A stretch of DNA of 64,000 bases from JBGMEA01 sp041447245 (GTDB taxonomy: Bacteria > Bacillota > Clostridia > Eubacteriales > Anaerofustaceae), in assembly GCA_041447245.1 (NCBI GenBank), contig JBGMEA010000023.1, positions 62,001 through 126,000 of the forward strand, written 5' to 3'. Numbering within the stretch: the stretch's first letter is position 1; the number at the start of each line of letters is the position of its first letter. Shown here in pieces: positions 24,364-31,945 of the stretch. The position numbers were made by a program, and so were the translations under genes. The notes below the pieces were generated by a model, which had not been told where the DNA came from, searched no databases, and saw nothing but the letters and a program-made list of their open reading frames with translations.

Positions 24364-24600
24364 TGCTGAGAACGGAAAAAGTAAGTCGGATTTGACCATT
24401 CCAGAGAGAGACGGTTGCTGAAACGTCTTATGGCAGTCGGATTGAAGTTCGTCCGGGAGCTCCCGAAATGAATTAATTATAGTTATAATATTAGTAATTT
24501 CGAGGCGGTCATACCGTTATCATGTTTGAGAGAAGTAAATTACTTAACTTGGGTGGTACCGCGATCATTCGTCCCATTTCGATGGGACGAATATTTTTTA
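24364..24600 (+). promoter_or_regulatory. T-box riboswitch leader of pheST (tRNA-Phe sensing)
   Basis: The leader contains the conserved T-box element GGGTGGTACCGCG (24551-24563), directly followed by a terminator hairpin. Upstream, Stem I features are visible, including the AG-rich bulge CCAGAGAGAGACGG near 24401 and a TTC (24448-24450) in the expected specifier region, matching a Phe codon. Uncharged tRNA-Phe would pair with the specifier and with the TGGT of the T-box, stabilise the antiterminator and let pheST be transcribed. The T-box is certain; the exact specifier position is inferred from its fit to the downstream gene. Confidence 0.92.
24567..24599 (+). terminator. T-box regulated terminator
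   Basis: An 11-bp stem (24567-24577 with 24582-24592) with a TTCG loop, followed by ATTTTTT. It competes with the antiterminator formed by the T-box sequence just upstream. Confidence 0.92.
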
Positions 24601-24622
24601 TATTGATGTAATGGAGGACGAT

Positions 24623-25642
24623 TTGAAAACGCAATTATTGGAGATGAAAGAGAAGGCATTGAAGGAAATTGAATCTGTGAATGATCTGAAAATGCTCGAA
24701 AATATGCGGATTGAATATTTAGGTAAAAAAGGAGCTTTAACAACGATTCTTCGAAGTATGGGGCAATTGTCTGCTGAGGAGCGACCCTTAATCGGAAAAG
24801 TGGCGAATGAAGTCAGAGAGAGCATAGAATCAATATTAAGTGAAAAGAAGGCAGAGCTGGAGGATATACTCCTGACTGCGAAACTATCTATTCAGACAAT
24901 TGATATCACGTTGAATAAAGCAAAAATTCCGGTCGGACACGCTCATCCGCTTTATCAAGTTATTGATGAATTAAACGCTGTTTTTACTTCAATGGGATTT
25001 ACGGTTGCGGAAGGTCCGGAAATCGAATGGGTGAAATATAATTTTGATCATTTGAATGTTCCTGCCGATCATTCGGCACGGGATGAAAGCGACACCTTTT
25101 ACATAAATAAAGATGTGCTATTGCGAACGCAAACTTCTCCGGTTCAGGTTCGTACAATGATGGATCGAAAACCTCCGATTAAAATCGTTTCTCCGGGGAA
25201 AGTATATAGAAGCGATGAGATCGATGCAACTCATTCGCCATTATTCCATCAATTGGAAGGGTTGGTTATCGATAAAGGGATTACTATGGCTGATCTGAAG
25301 GGCACACTGGATAATATTGCCAAACGTTTATACGGCTCTGAAACAAAAACGATTTTCAGACCCCATCAGTTTTATTTTACAGAACCGAGTGCTGAAATGG
25401 ATGCGACTTGCTTCCTATGCAAAGGGAAAGGATGCAGGGTGTGCAAAAATACCGGATATATCGAAATTTTGGGATGTGGTATGGTTCACCCGAATGTACT
25501 GAGAGCCTGCGGTATCGATCCTGATATTTATTCGGGGTTTGCTTTTGGTATGGGGCTGGATCGAATGGCAATGCTGAAATACGGAATCGGCGATTTGCGA
25601 TTGATGTTCGGAAATGATTCGGAATTTTTGTCTCAATTTTAA
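24623..25642 (+). CDS. pheS: Phenylalanyl-tRNA synthetase alpha subunit
   Basis: The 339-residue catalytic subunit of the alpha2-beta2 enzyme that charges tRNA-Phe. An N-terminal coiled coil (1-85) is followed by the class II core, with HPLYQVIDELNAVFTSMGF, motif 2 near KVYRSDEIDATHSPLFHQLEG, and motif 3 GFAFGMGLDRMAMLKYGI at the C-terminus; the four-cysteine pattern CFLCKGKGCRVCKNTGYIE is the usual variant. The start is taken as TTG at 24623, because GGAGG (24613-24617) lies 5 bases before it; an in-frame ATG at 24611 overlaps this site and would have none. Controlled by the T-box leader. Confidence 0.95.
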   Translation: MKTQLLEMKEKALKEIESVNDLKMLENMRIEYLGKKGALTTILRSMGQLSAEERPLIGKVANEVRESIESILSEKKAELEDILLTAKLSIQTIDITLNKAKIPVGHAHPLYQVIDELNAVFTSMGFTVAEGPEIEWVKYNFDHLNVPADHSARDESDTFYINKDVLLRTQTSPVQVRTMMDRKPPIKIVSPGKVYRSDEIDATHSPLFHQLEGLVIDKGITMADLKGTLDNIAKRLYGSETKTIFRPHQFYFTEPSAEMDATCFLCKGKGCRVCKNTGYIEILGCGMVHPNVLRACGIDPDIYSGFAFGMGLDRMAMLKYGIGDLRLMFGNDSEFLSQF

Positions 25643-25660
25643 CGGGAGGTTTGATAAGAA

Positions 25661-28054
25661 ATGTTTGTACCGATCAGTTGGCTGAAAGATTATATAAAAT
25701 TAGAGACTGACATAAAAGATTTTACGGATAGAATGACTTTATCAGGGACGAAAACGGAAGGTTTTTCCTATCGCGGAGAGGAAATATGCAATGTCGTGAC
25801 AGGGAAAGTTGTCGGAATCGAAGCTCATCCTGATTCCGATCATATGTACGTATGCAAAATTGATGACGGAGAAAGAATTCGGACAATCGTCACGGGAGCA
25901 CAGAATGTTACGCTGAACGATATCGTTCCTGTTGCAAAAGACGGTTCTGTAATAACCGGAGGCAAAAAGATTACAACTTCAAAATTACGTGGGGTAATGA
26001 GTGAAGGGATGCTTTGTTCTGCGTCGGAACTCGGAATTGATAATAAAATCGCGCCGAAATTTGCTCAGGATGGAATTTATATTCTTCCTGCAGATACAGT
26101 GGTAGGAAAAGATATCAAAGAAATTTTAGGCCTGAATGATTATGTCGTAGAATTCGAGTTAACAAACAACAGACAGGATTGCAACAGTGTCCTGGGAATT
26201 GCATGTGAAGCGGATGCTACGTTGGGTCACAAATTTCAATATCCGGAATATGAATATTCATCTGAAGGAAATGAAATCAAGAAGTATTTATCGATTTATA
26301 TTGAAAACTATCAGCAATGCAGAAGATATACGGCAAGAATGGTAAAAATTAAAAAAATCGAATCATCTCCGATGTGGATGCAGACAAGGCTCATGGCAGC
26401 CGGCGTTCGACCGATCAATAATGTAGTTGATGTTTCCAATTTTGTCATGCTGGAAACCGGCCAGCCTCTTCATACCTTTGATTACGGAAAACTGGCGGGA
26501 GGAAAAATCATCGTCAAAAATGCAAAGGACGGAGACAGTGTTACGACATTGGATGGAGTCGAAAGGAAGCTGGATCATGATGTATTAATGATTTATGATG
26601 GGGAAAAACAGATTGCAATAGCCGGGATTATGGGGGGAGGAAATTCGGATATTGACGAAAAGACAGAATTCGTGGTGATCGAATCTGCGAATTTTGATAA
26701 AAACTCTGTGCGCAGGAGTTCGAAATTTCTTGGTTTACGATCGGAATCAAGCGCCCATTTCGAAAAAGGAATCAGTATTTTCCTGACAAAATATGCTGCA
26801 GACAGAGCGGCATCATTGCTTGTGGAAATCGGAGCAGCAGAATACATCGACGGCTTGATCGATCAATACGAACAACTTGATCCGATTGTAAAGCTAAGCA
26901 TAGGAAAGGACTGGTTTAACCGTTTTATCGGTGTGGATTTATCAATAGAAGAAATGTCTCGCTGTCTTGATTTATTGGGTTTCGATCCCCAAATTGTCAA
27001 TAAAGAATCAATTGATGTTACTGTCCCTAAGTTCAGACAAGACATTCAGATAAAAGAAGATCTGGCAGAAGAGATTATTCGGATATATGGTTACAACAGG
27101 ATTCCCAATACGATGATGGAAACATCGAATTTTGTAGAAGAGCCTAACCAGGAGTATATCGAAAAAAACAAAATTAAAAAAATTATGATCGGTTTTGGCG
27201 GATATGAAATATTGACATACTCGTTCGTAAGCCCGAAAGAGATCGGACATTTGAACTATTCCAGAGATGATGAACGATCGAAGCCCGTAACAATCATCAA
27301 TCCATTGGGAGAAGACAATTCAGTCATGCGTACTTCTCTTCTTCCCGGGATGCTGGATGCATTGGCTAAAAATTACAACCGCAAAAACGGATCGAACCTA
27401 ATGTTTGAAATCGGCGGAATTTATCTTGGTGATAAACATCAGGAACAGGGATTGCCGGGTCAGTTCGAAAAAATCTGTTTCGGACAATATATGACTGATT
27501 TTTACGCTATGAAATCGGTAATCGAAGCCTTATTCGAATCTTTGAAAATCGGAACTGCCTCTTATGCCAGGTCAAAAGAAACAAGCTTACATCCCGGCAG
27601 ATCCGCAGATGTTTCAATTAATGGAGAAAAAATCGGCTATATCGGTCAGCTTCATCCGCGAATAGCAAAACTGTATGATCTTTGCGAAGAAACATATGTC
27701 GGGGAATTCAATTTACAGACGATTATCAAACGTTCATTGGATGTGAATGTCCAGGCCGAACCTCTGGCAAAGTATCCTGCAATGCAACGGGATTTGGCGT
27801 TGGTCTGTGATGATGAGATCATGGCGGGTAGCATCAAGGAGCTGATCACTGCCTCTGCAGGAGAATTTTTGATATCGTGTGAAGCTTTCGATGTCTATAA
27901 AAATGAAAATCAAATTGGAAAAGGGAAACAAAGCATTGCATTTGCTTTAGTTTTCAGAAGCGATACCGAGACTCTGACTGACGAACAAATCGATCAATCA
28001 ATTTCGAATATCCTAGAAAAACTAAAGAACCAAGACATTACATTGAGAGCATAA
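25661..28054 (+). CDS. pheT: Phenylalanyl-tRNA synthetase beta subunit
   Basis: A 797-residue partner of PheS. Domains in order: N-terminal core and OB-fold tRNA-binding domain (about 40-150, VVGIEAHPDSDHMYVCKID), the B3/B4 editing domain (about 205-370, including GVRPINNVVDVSNFVMLETGQPLHTFD split across the motif), the B5 domain (about 400-475), a catalytic-like core, and the C-terminal anticodon-binding FDX-ACB domain (KYPAMQRDLALVCD). Length is normal. It lies 18 bases after pheS and is followed by a strong terminator, closing the two-gene operon. Confidence 0.96.
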   Translation: MFVPISWLKDYIKLETDIKDFTDRMTLSGTKTEGFSYRGEEICNVVTGKVVGIEAHPDSDHMYVCKIDDGERIRTIVTGAQNVTLNDIVPVAKDGSVITGGKKITTSKLRGVMSEGMLCSASELGIDNKIAPKFAQDGIYILPADTVVGKDIKEILGLNDYVVEFELTNNRQDCNSVLGIACEADATLGHKFQYPEYEYSSEGNEIKKYLSIYIENYQQCRRYTARMVKIKKIESSPMWMQTRLMAAGVRPINNVVDVSNFVMLETGQPLHTFDYGKLAGGKIIVKNAKDGDSVTTLDGVERKLDHDVLMIYDGEKQIAIAGIMGGGNSDIDEKTEFVVIESANFDKNSVRRSSKFLGLRSESSAHFEKGISIFLTKYAADRAASLLVEIGAAEYIDGLIDQYEQLDPIVKLSIGKDWFNRFIGVDLSIEEMSRCLDLLGFDPQIVNKESIDVTVPKFRQDIQIKEDLAEEIIRIYGYNRIPNTMMETSNFVEEPNQEYIEKNKIKKIMIGFGGYEILTYSFVSPKEIGHLNYSRDDERSKPVTIINPLGEDNSVMRTSLLPGMLDALAKNYNRKNGSNLMFEIGGIYLGDKHQEQGLPGQFEKICFGQYMTDFYAMKSVIEALFESLKIGTASYARSKETSLHPGRSADVSINGEKIGYIGQLHPRIAKLYDLCEETYVGEFNLQTIIKRSLDVNVQAEPLAKYPAMQRDLALVCDDEIMAGSIKELITASAGEFLISCEAFDVYKNENQIGKGKQSIAFALVFRSDTETLTDEQIDQSISNILEKLKNQDITLRA

Positions 28055-28058
28055 TATT

Positions 28059-28096
28059 AAGGAAGATTATTTGATGAAAGTAATCTTCCTTTTTTG
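28059..28096 (+). terminator. Terminator of pheST
   Basis: An 11-bp perfect stem (28059-28069 with 28081-28091), an 11-base loop and a run of T to 28095, directly after pheT. Confidence 0.9.
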
Positions 28097-28173
28097 TTAT
28101 AAATATATTATATGGATAATCTTGACGAAATAATGAAGCAATATAATAATCACTTACAAAATTTCAATAATTC

Positions 28174-28202
28174 TTGACCTTTTCTTACCGTATGATTATA
28201 AT
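28174..28202 (+). promoter_or_regulatory. Strong promoter of the URO-D-like methyltransferase
   Basis: TTGACC (28174-28179), an exact 17-bp spacer and TATAAT (28197-28202). The predicted transcript has an untranslated leader of about 100 bases. Confidence 0.75.
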
Positions 28203-28226
28203 TTACATGAATGTAATATAAAAACA

Positions 28227-28238
28227 TAAGTATACTTA
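28227..28238. promoter_or_regulatory. 12-bp perfect palindrome downstream of the promoter (candidate operator)
   Basis: TAAGTATACTTA is a perfect palindrome about 18-29 bases downstream of the predicted transcription start of the methyltransferase gene. A site here would block early elongation, so a repressor operator is plausible. No cognate regulator lies beside it. Confidence 0.5.
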
Positions 28239-28307
28239 CTTAGCTGTAGTTCCATAAATTAATTATACATGATTCATCGGATGATTGAAGAAAGAGAGGA
28301 ATTATAT

Positions 28308-29375
28308 ATGATCAGACACATTCCTTTTGAACAAAAAGAGTTGGAAATTATTGAAGAACTTCCATCATTTTTCGGTCCAAACTTCCCTGGGACAAAGCTT
28401 CGTAATACTCCGATTGCATGGCGAGAAAATGTAATTTCCATGTTCAGCGAAAAACATCCTTACTGGATGTCTGTTCCGAGTGATCAGGCAATGATGGTGC
28501 ATGATTTGTATAACAATACACTTGGACGTGGGTGGGGCAAAGATATGACGGATGTTTTCGGGCTTGAATGGGAATGGGTGGAAAGTGCCGGGGGATCGAT
28601 TGTTCGTCCGGGTACGGGGGTCTTGTTGGAAAATGTGAATGAATGGAAAGAGAAAGTTAAAATCCCAAATATCGACGAATGGGATTGGGAAAGGGCAGCA
28701 AAAACGACTCAAATCGACAGGCGCCTATTTACAGTCATGTCTTTTGTCAATGGATTTTGGTTTGAGAGACTTGTTTCTTTTATGGAATTTGCACCTGCAG
28801 CCATGGCATTACTCGATGAAGAACAAGTACCTGCAATTCATGAATTGTTTCAAACTACTACCGAACTGGGGATGAAGTTGGTAGATAAGTTCTGTGAATA
28901 TTGGCCATCCATTGACGGGTTCAATATACATGATGATTGGGGTTCACAGCAAGCACCTTTCTTTTCGCAGGAAGTGGCAGATGAAATCTTTTTGCCCTAC
29001 ATGAAAATGTTATGTGATCATATTCATTCGAAAGGACGTTATGCGACATTGCATTCCTGCGGGCACACCGAAGGCCGAATTGAAACGATTATTGCGGCTG
29101 GATTTGATGCTTGGGATCCGCAACCGATGAATGATACGCAAAAGCTTTGGGAGAAATATGGGGATAAAATCGTGATATCTGTTATCCCGGATGCCTATGA
29201 TCCGTCAACAACAAGCGAAGAGGATCAACGTAAACTTGCGCGTCAGTTCGCGGATCGTTTTTGTGTACCGGGGAAGCCTGCTCAAATTGGATTTTATGCA
29301 ACACCGTTTCTGACATCTGCATTTGAAGAAGAGCTATATAAGGCTTCCCGTCAGTTTTATGCCGAAAGAAGTTAA
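28308..29375 (+). CDS. Uroporphyrinogen decarboxylase-superfamily protein, probable corrinoid-type methyltransferase
   Basis: A 355-residue TIM-barrel protein of the URO-D superfamily. It shows FNIHDDWGSQQAPFFSQEV and LHSCGHTEGRIETIIAAGFDAWDPQP; the His and Cys of HSCG are zinc ligands in MtaA/MtbA/MtvB-type methyltransferases. True HemE proteins bind uroporphyrinogen with arginines in the N-terminus that I do not see here, and no heme gene is near. The likely role is methyl transfer from or to a corrinoid protein, but no corrinoid protein or reactivator is encoded nearby, so it is an orphan. The ATG at 28308 follows AGAGAGGAA; the upstream in-frame ATG at 28269 lacks a site. It has its own promoter. 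Confidence 0.8.
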   Translation: MIRHIPFEQKELEIIEELPSFFGPNFPGTKLRNTPIAWRENVISMFSEKHPYWMSVPSDQAMMVHDLYNNTLGRGWGKDMTDVFGLEWEWVESAGGSIVRPGTGVLLENVNEWKEKVKIPNIDEWDWERAAKTTQIDRRLFTVMSFVNGFWFERLVSFMEFAPAAMALLDEEQVPAIHELFQTTTELGMKLVDKFCEYWPSIDGFNIHDDWGSQQAPFFSQEVADEIFLPYMKMLCDHIHSKGRYATLHSCGHTEGRIETIIAAGFDAWDPQPMNDTQKLWEKYGDKIVISVIPDAYDPSTTSEEDQRKLARQFADRFCVPGKPAQIGFYATPFLTSAFEEELYKASRQFYAERS

Positions 29376-29447
29376 TTTATTCTAATACTTAGTTGATTCT
29401 GATGCATTTTGTTATCGCATAAGTTGATAGCGCAAGATGATTTGTAG

Positions 29448-29477
29448 CAAAAAAATAAACCATTATTATATGGTTTA
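29448..29477 (-). terminator. Terminator of tRNA-Leu
   Basis: On the minus strand, an 8-bp stem (29477-29470 with 29463-29456) followed by a run of T (29455-29448), five bases after the tRNA CCA end. Confidence 0.75.
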
Positions 29478-29481
29478 GAAA

Positions 29482-29566
29482 TGGTGCGAGAGACGGGACT
29501 TGAACCCGTACGCCATGTGACACACGCCCCTCAAACGTGCCTGTCTGCCTATTCCAGCACTCTCGC
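29482..29566 (-). tRNA. tRNA-Leu (anticodon GAG)
   Basis: 85 bases including an encoded CCA. The acceptor arms GCGAGAG and CTCTCGC pair perfectly; the D arm has GGAATAGGCAGA typical of Leu; the anticodon loop TTGAGGG reads GAG; a long variable arm typical of class II tRNAs precedes the T arm with GGTTCAAGTCC. It reads CUU/CUC codons. It has its own promoter and terminator. Confidence 0.95.
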
Positions 29567-29577
29567 ATCGCCAAATT

Positions 29578-29606
29578 ATTATAACTGATGCAGAGCAATA
29601 TTTCAA
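29578..29606 (-). promoter_or_regulatory. tRNA-Leu promoter
   Basis: On the minus strand TTGAAA (29606-29601), a 17-bp spacer and TATAAT (29583-29578), ending 11 bases before the mature tRNA 5' end. Confidence 0.8.
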
Positions 29607-29729
29607 CTGAAAATTACATTTTCTTATGGAATGTTTTATACGAAATTAATCTTGCGCTGTTGTAATTGATTATATGATAAATAAAGAGAAAAGTATAAAT
29701 TATTCTGTGATTGCGGCGAAGATTTCGCA

Positions 29730-31070
29730 TCAATTATTCTTTATCATTGAACAGACTGCTTGAATCAAAGCATTTTTTTCATTTGGAATTTCGTTTTGAA
29801 TAACCATACGAAGCAATATGTCCAACATTTCTCCGATGCGAGAGCCTTCAGGTATGCCCAATTGCATTAAGTCCCGTCCGCTGACGGATAACTGAGACAA
29901 TGAATAACATTCATTCCGGTTGATAATGTCATTATATACGTTTCTTATCTGATCCAGATAAGAAAGATTGGTGTTGCGATAGTCCGGATTTTGTGCCAAT
30001 ATATCGGCTTTTTTTATTAGGAGGAGCTGTTCGAATTCTTCTTTTCCGACTTTATACAACAATTGTTTGATTGAGATCGAGTTCGGTAGCAGCGCTGCAT
30101 CATGATAGCGAATTAATGATACTGTTGTATCAATGATCTTTTTTGAATAGTGAAGTCGTTCCAAAACTGTTCTTGCTATCTGTGCACTTAACTCCGGATG
30201 CCCGTAAAAATGACCGACACCGCTGCCGTCAATCGTAAAGGAATCGGGCTTTCCTGCATCATGAAATAATACAGCAATGCGTAAAATCAAAACATCGGGT
30301 GTATTCCCCAATGCCTGCAATGTATGAGTCCAGACATCATAAACATGATGATGATTCATTTGATCAAATCCACTCATTTTTTTGAGTTCAGGCATGAGTG
30401 AAAAAATTACTTCACTGTAATAAGCTAATGTACTGACACAGTTTTTCCCCATCAGAATTTGATTCAATTCATTGGAAACGCGTTCGACGGAAACTTTATG
30501 AATAGATGAGAGCTCGGCGAAAAGCGCTGAAGCTGTTTTTTCTTCAATTTCGAATTGTAGAACCGAAGAAAATCTAAGAGCGCGAAGAATACGCAACGGA
30601 TCTTCTCTGAATCTACTGGTCGGATCACCCACACATCTTATTAATTTTTGCTGTATATCATTTAATCCTCCGAAATAATCGATTACTTTGTCTCGATCTA
30701 ATGCAAGCGCATTGATTGTGAAATCCCGTCTGGAAAGATCATGAAATAATTGATTCGTGAACATGACATTGTCAGGGTGACGAAAGTCGGAATAAATTCC
30801 TTCGATCCGATAGGTGGTAATTTCATAAGCGATCTCATTTAAAATTACAGATACGGTACCATGACGGGCATAATCTGTGATTTTTTTATCATCGCGGAAT
30901 ATTGCGATGATAATTTCAGGGGAAGCGTTTGTTGCGATATCCCAATCTTTCGGAGACAGAAATAAAAGCAGATCACGTACGCAGCCACCCACCAGATAAG
31001 CCTCGTATCCGTGTTGATTGATCTTTGTCAGAATATAATCGACTTCTTTTGGTAAATGATAATGTTTCAT
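29730..31070 (-). CDS. cca: CCA-adding enzyme / tRNA nucleotidyltransferase with HD domain
   Basis: A 446-residue class II nucleotidyltransferase that adds or repairs the CCA end of tRNAs. The head domain has LVGGCVRDLLL then KDWDIATNA (metal-binding DxD) and RRDFTINALALD; the RNA-binding part has DPTSRFREDPLRILRALRF; the C-terminus has an HD phosphohydrolase motif LFHDAGKPDSF. The ATG at 31070 is chosen because the upstream in-frame ATG at 31100 overlaps the -10 element of the gene's promoter. Local tRNAs have encoded CCA, so its main task here is probably repair. Confidence 0.9.
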   Translation of the reverse strand: MKHYHLPKEVDYILTKINQHGYEAYLVGGCVRDLLLFLSPKDWDIATNASPEIIIAIFRDDKKITDYARHGTVSVILNEIAYEITTYRIEGIYSDFRHPDNVMFTNQLFHDLSRRDFTINALALDRDKVIDYFGGLNDIQQKLIRCVGDPTSRFREDPLRILRALRFSSVLQFEIEEKTASALFAELSSIHKVSVERVSNELNQILMGKNCVSTLAYYSEVIFSLMPELKKMSGFDQMNHHHVYDVWTHTLQALGNTPDVLILRIAVLFHDAGKPDSFTIDGSGVGHFYGHPELSAQIARTVLERLHYSKKIIDTTVSLIRYHDAALLPNSISIKQLLYKVGKEEFEQLLLIKKADILAQNPDYRNTNLSYLDQIRNVYNDIINRNECYSLSQLSVSGRDLMQLGIPEGSRIGEMLDILLRMVIQNEIPNEKNALIQAVCSMIKNN

Positions 31071-31098
31071 AGTTCCAACCGCTTTTCTGTTTGCATTC

Positions 31099-31128
31099 AT
31101 TATATCAATTCATAAAGGATGAATACAA
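31099..31128 (-). promoter_or_regulatory. cca promoter
   Basis: On the minus strand TTGTAT (31128-31123), an 18-bp spacer and TATAAT (31104-31099). The -10 overlaps an upstream ATG, which argues against that ATG as the start. Confidence 0.6.
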
Positions 31129-31186
31129 GTTGACAGTTTCTTTTATGTGAATCAAAACGATATTGATATATAAATTTATCTGGATA

Positions 31187-31195
31187 TGCTATAAT
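31187..31195 (+). promoter_or_regulatory. Extended -10 promoter of lemA
   Basis: TGCTATAAT (31187-31195), an extended -10, 19 bases before the ATG at 31215, with AAAGGAGG between. The nearest TTGATA is 21 bases away, too far for a classical -35. Confidence 0.65.
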
Positions 31196-31214
31196 ACAAA
31201 AAAAGGAGGTCTTT

Positions 31215-31772
31215 ATGCTGTACATTATTATCGGAATATGCTTATTGCTGGTAATTATTTTGTTGTGGTTTATCGGAGCATACAATGGATTTGTAAAGTT
31301 AAAAAACAGTATTGAAGAAGCTTTTGCCACAATGGATGTATACCTGAAAAAAAGATATGATTTAATACCGAATCTCGTCAACACCGTAAAGGGTTATGCT
31401 TCTTACGAAGCTTCAACTTTGGAAAAAGTCATACAGGCAAGAAATTCGGCGATGAACGCGAACACCCTCGAAGAACGGCTTGAAAATGAAAATCAAATCA
31501 GCGGGGCTTTGAAGTCGATTTTTGCTTTGTCTGAAGCATATCCTGATCTGAAAGCAAATACGAGTTTTATGGATTTGCAGGGACAGTTGCAGAGGACAGA
31601 AGATGAAATTGCAAATTCCAGAAAGTATTACAACGCAATTGTCAAACAGTATAACACGAAACGGGAAACGATTCCAAGTTCGATCGTCGCCGGAATGTTC
31701 CATTTCGAAAAGCGACCGATGTTTGAAGTAAGTGATACGTCTGAACGCGAAGCGGTAAAAGTTGAGTTTTAA
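31215..31772 (+). CDS. lemA: LemA family protein
   Basis: A 185-residue membrane-anchored protein: one N-terminal helix (residues 2-22), then a long helical domain starting AYNGFVKLKNSIEEAFATMDVYLKKRYDLIPNLVNTVKGYA split across the family signature, and ARNSAM. LemA proteins have no established biochemical function; they often sit beside DUF2207 or TPM-domain proteins, as here, and are thought to act in membrane or protease-linked processes. It has its own promoter and a strong AAAGGAGG site. Confidence 0.92.
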   Translation: MLYIIIGICLLLVIILLWFIGAYNGFVKLKNSIEEAFATMDVYLKKRYDLIPNLVNTVKGYASYEASTLEKVIQARNSAMNANTLEERLENENQISGALKSIFALSEAYPDLKANTSFMDLQGQLQRTEDEIANSRKYYNAIVKQYNTKRETIPSSIVAGMFHFEKRPMFEVSDTSEREAVKVEF

Positions 31773-31894
31773 CTTCCATTTTGAGTACAGGTTAGAGCAT
31801 AGGGGATGAAAATTAATTCCAAAAAATATATTGTATATTATCAATGGAATTGAGTGGAGAACGAAAGGAACTGCGGGGTCATTGATTTTTTTAC

Positions 31895-31921
31895 AAAAAG
31901 GCTGTTTCAAACAGCCTTTTT
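31895..31921 (+). terminator. Terminator between lemA and the DUF2207 gene
   Basis: An 11-bp perfect stem (31895-31905 with 31911-31921), loop TTCAA, with the final five pairs formed by the T-run. The next gene starts 25 bases later with no obvious promoter of its own between, so partial read-through is likely. Confidence 0.85.
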
Positions 31922-31945
31922 CATCATATGATTACAGGAGGAAGC

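Noticed and set aside
28308..29375. Authentic uroporphyrinogen decarboxylase (hemE)
   Set aside because: The HSCG zinc motif and lack of the N-terminal substrate arginines point to the methyltransferase branch, and no heme genes are nearby.
30361..30420. His-rich segment in cca as a second metal-binding tail
   Set aside because: Only the short NHHHVYDVWTH stretch, which is a normal part of the HD-domain region in this family.
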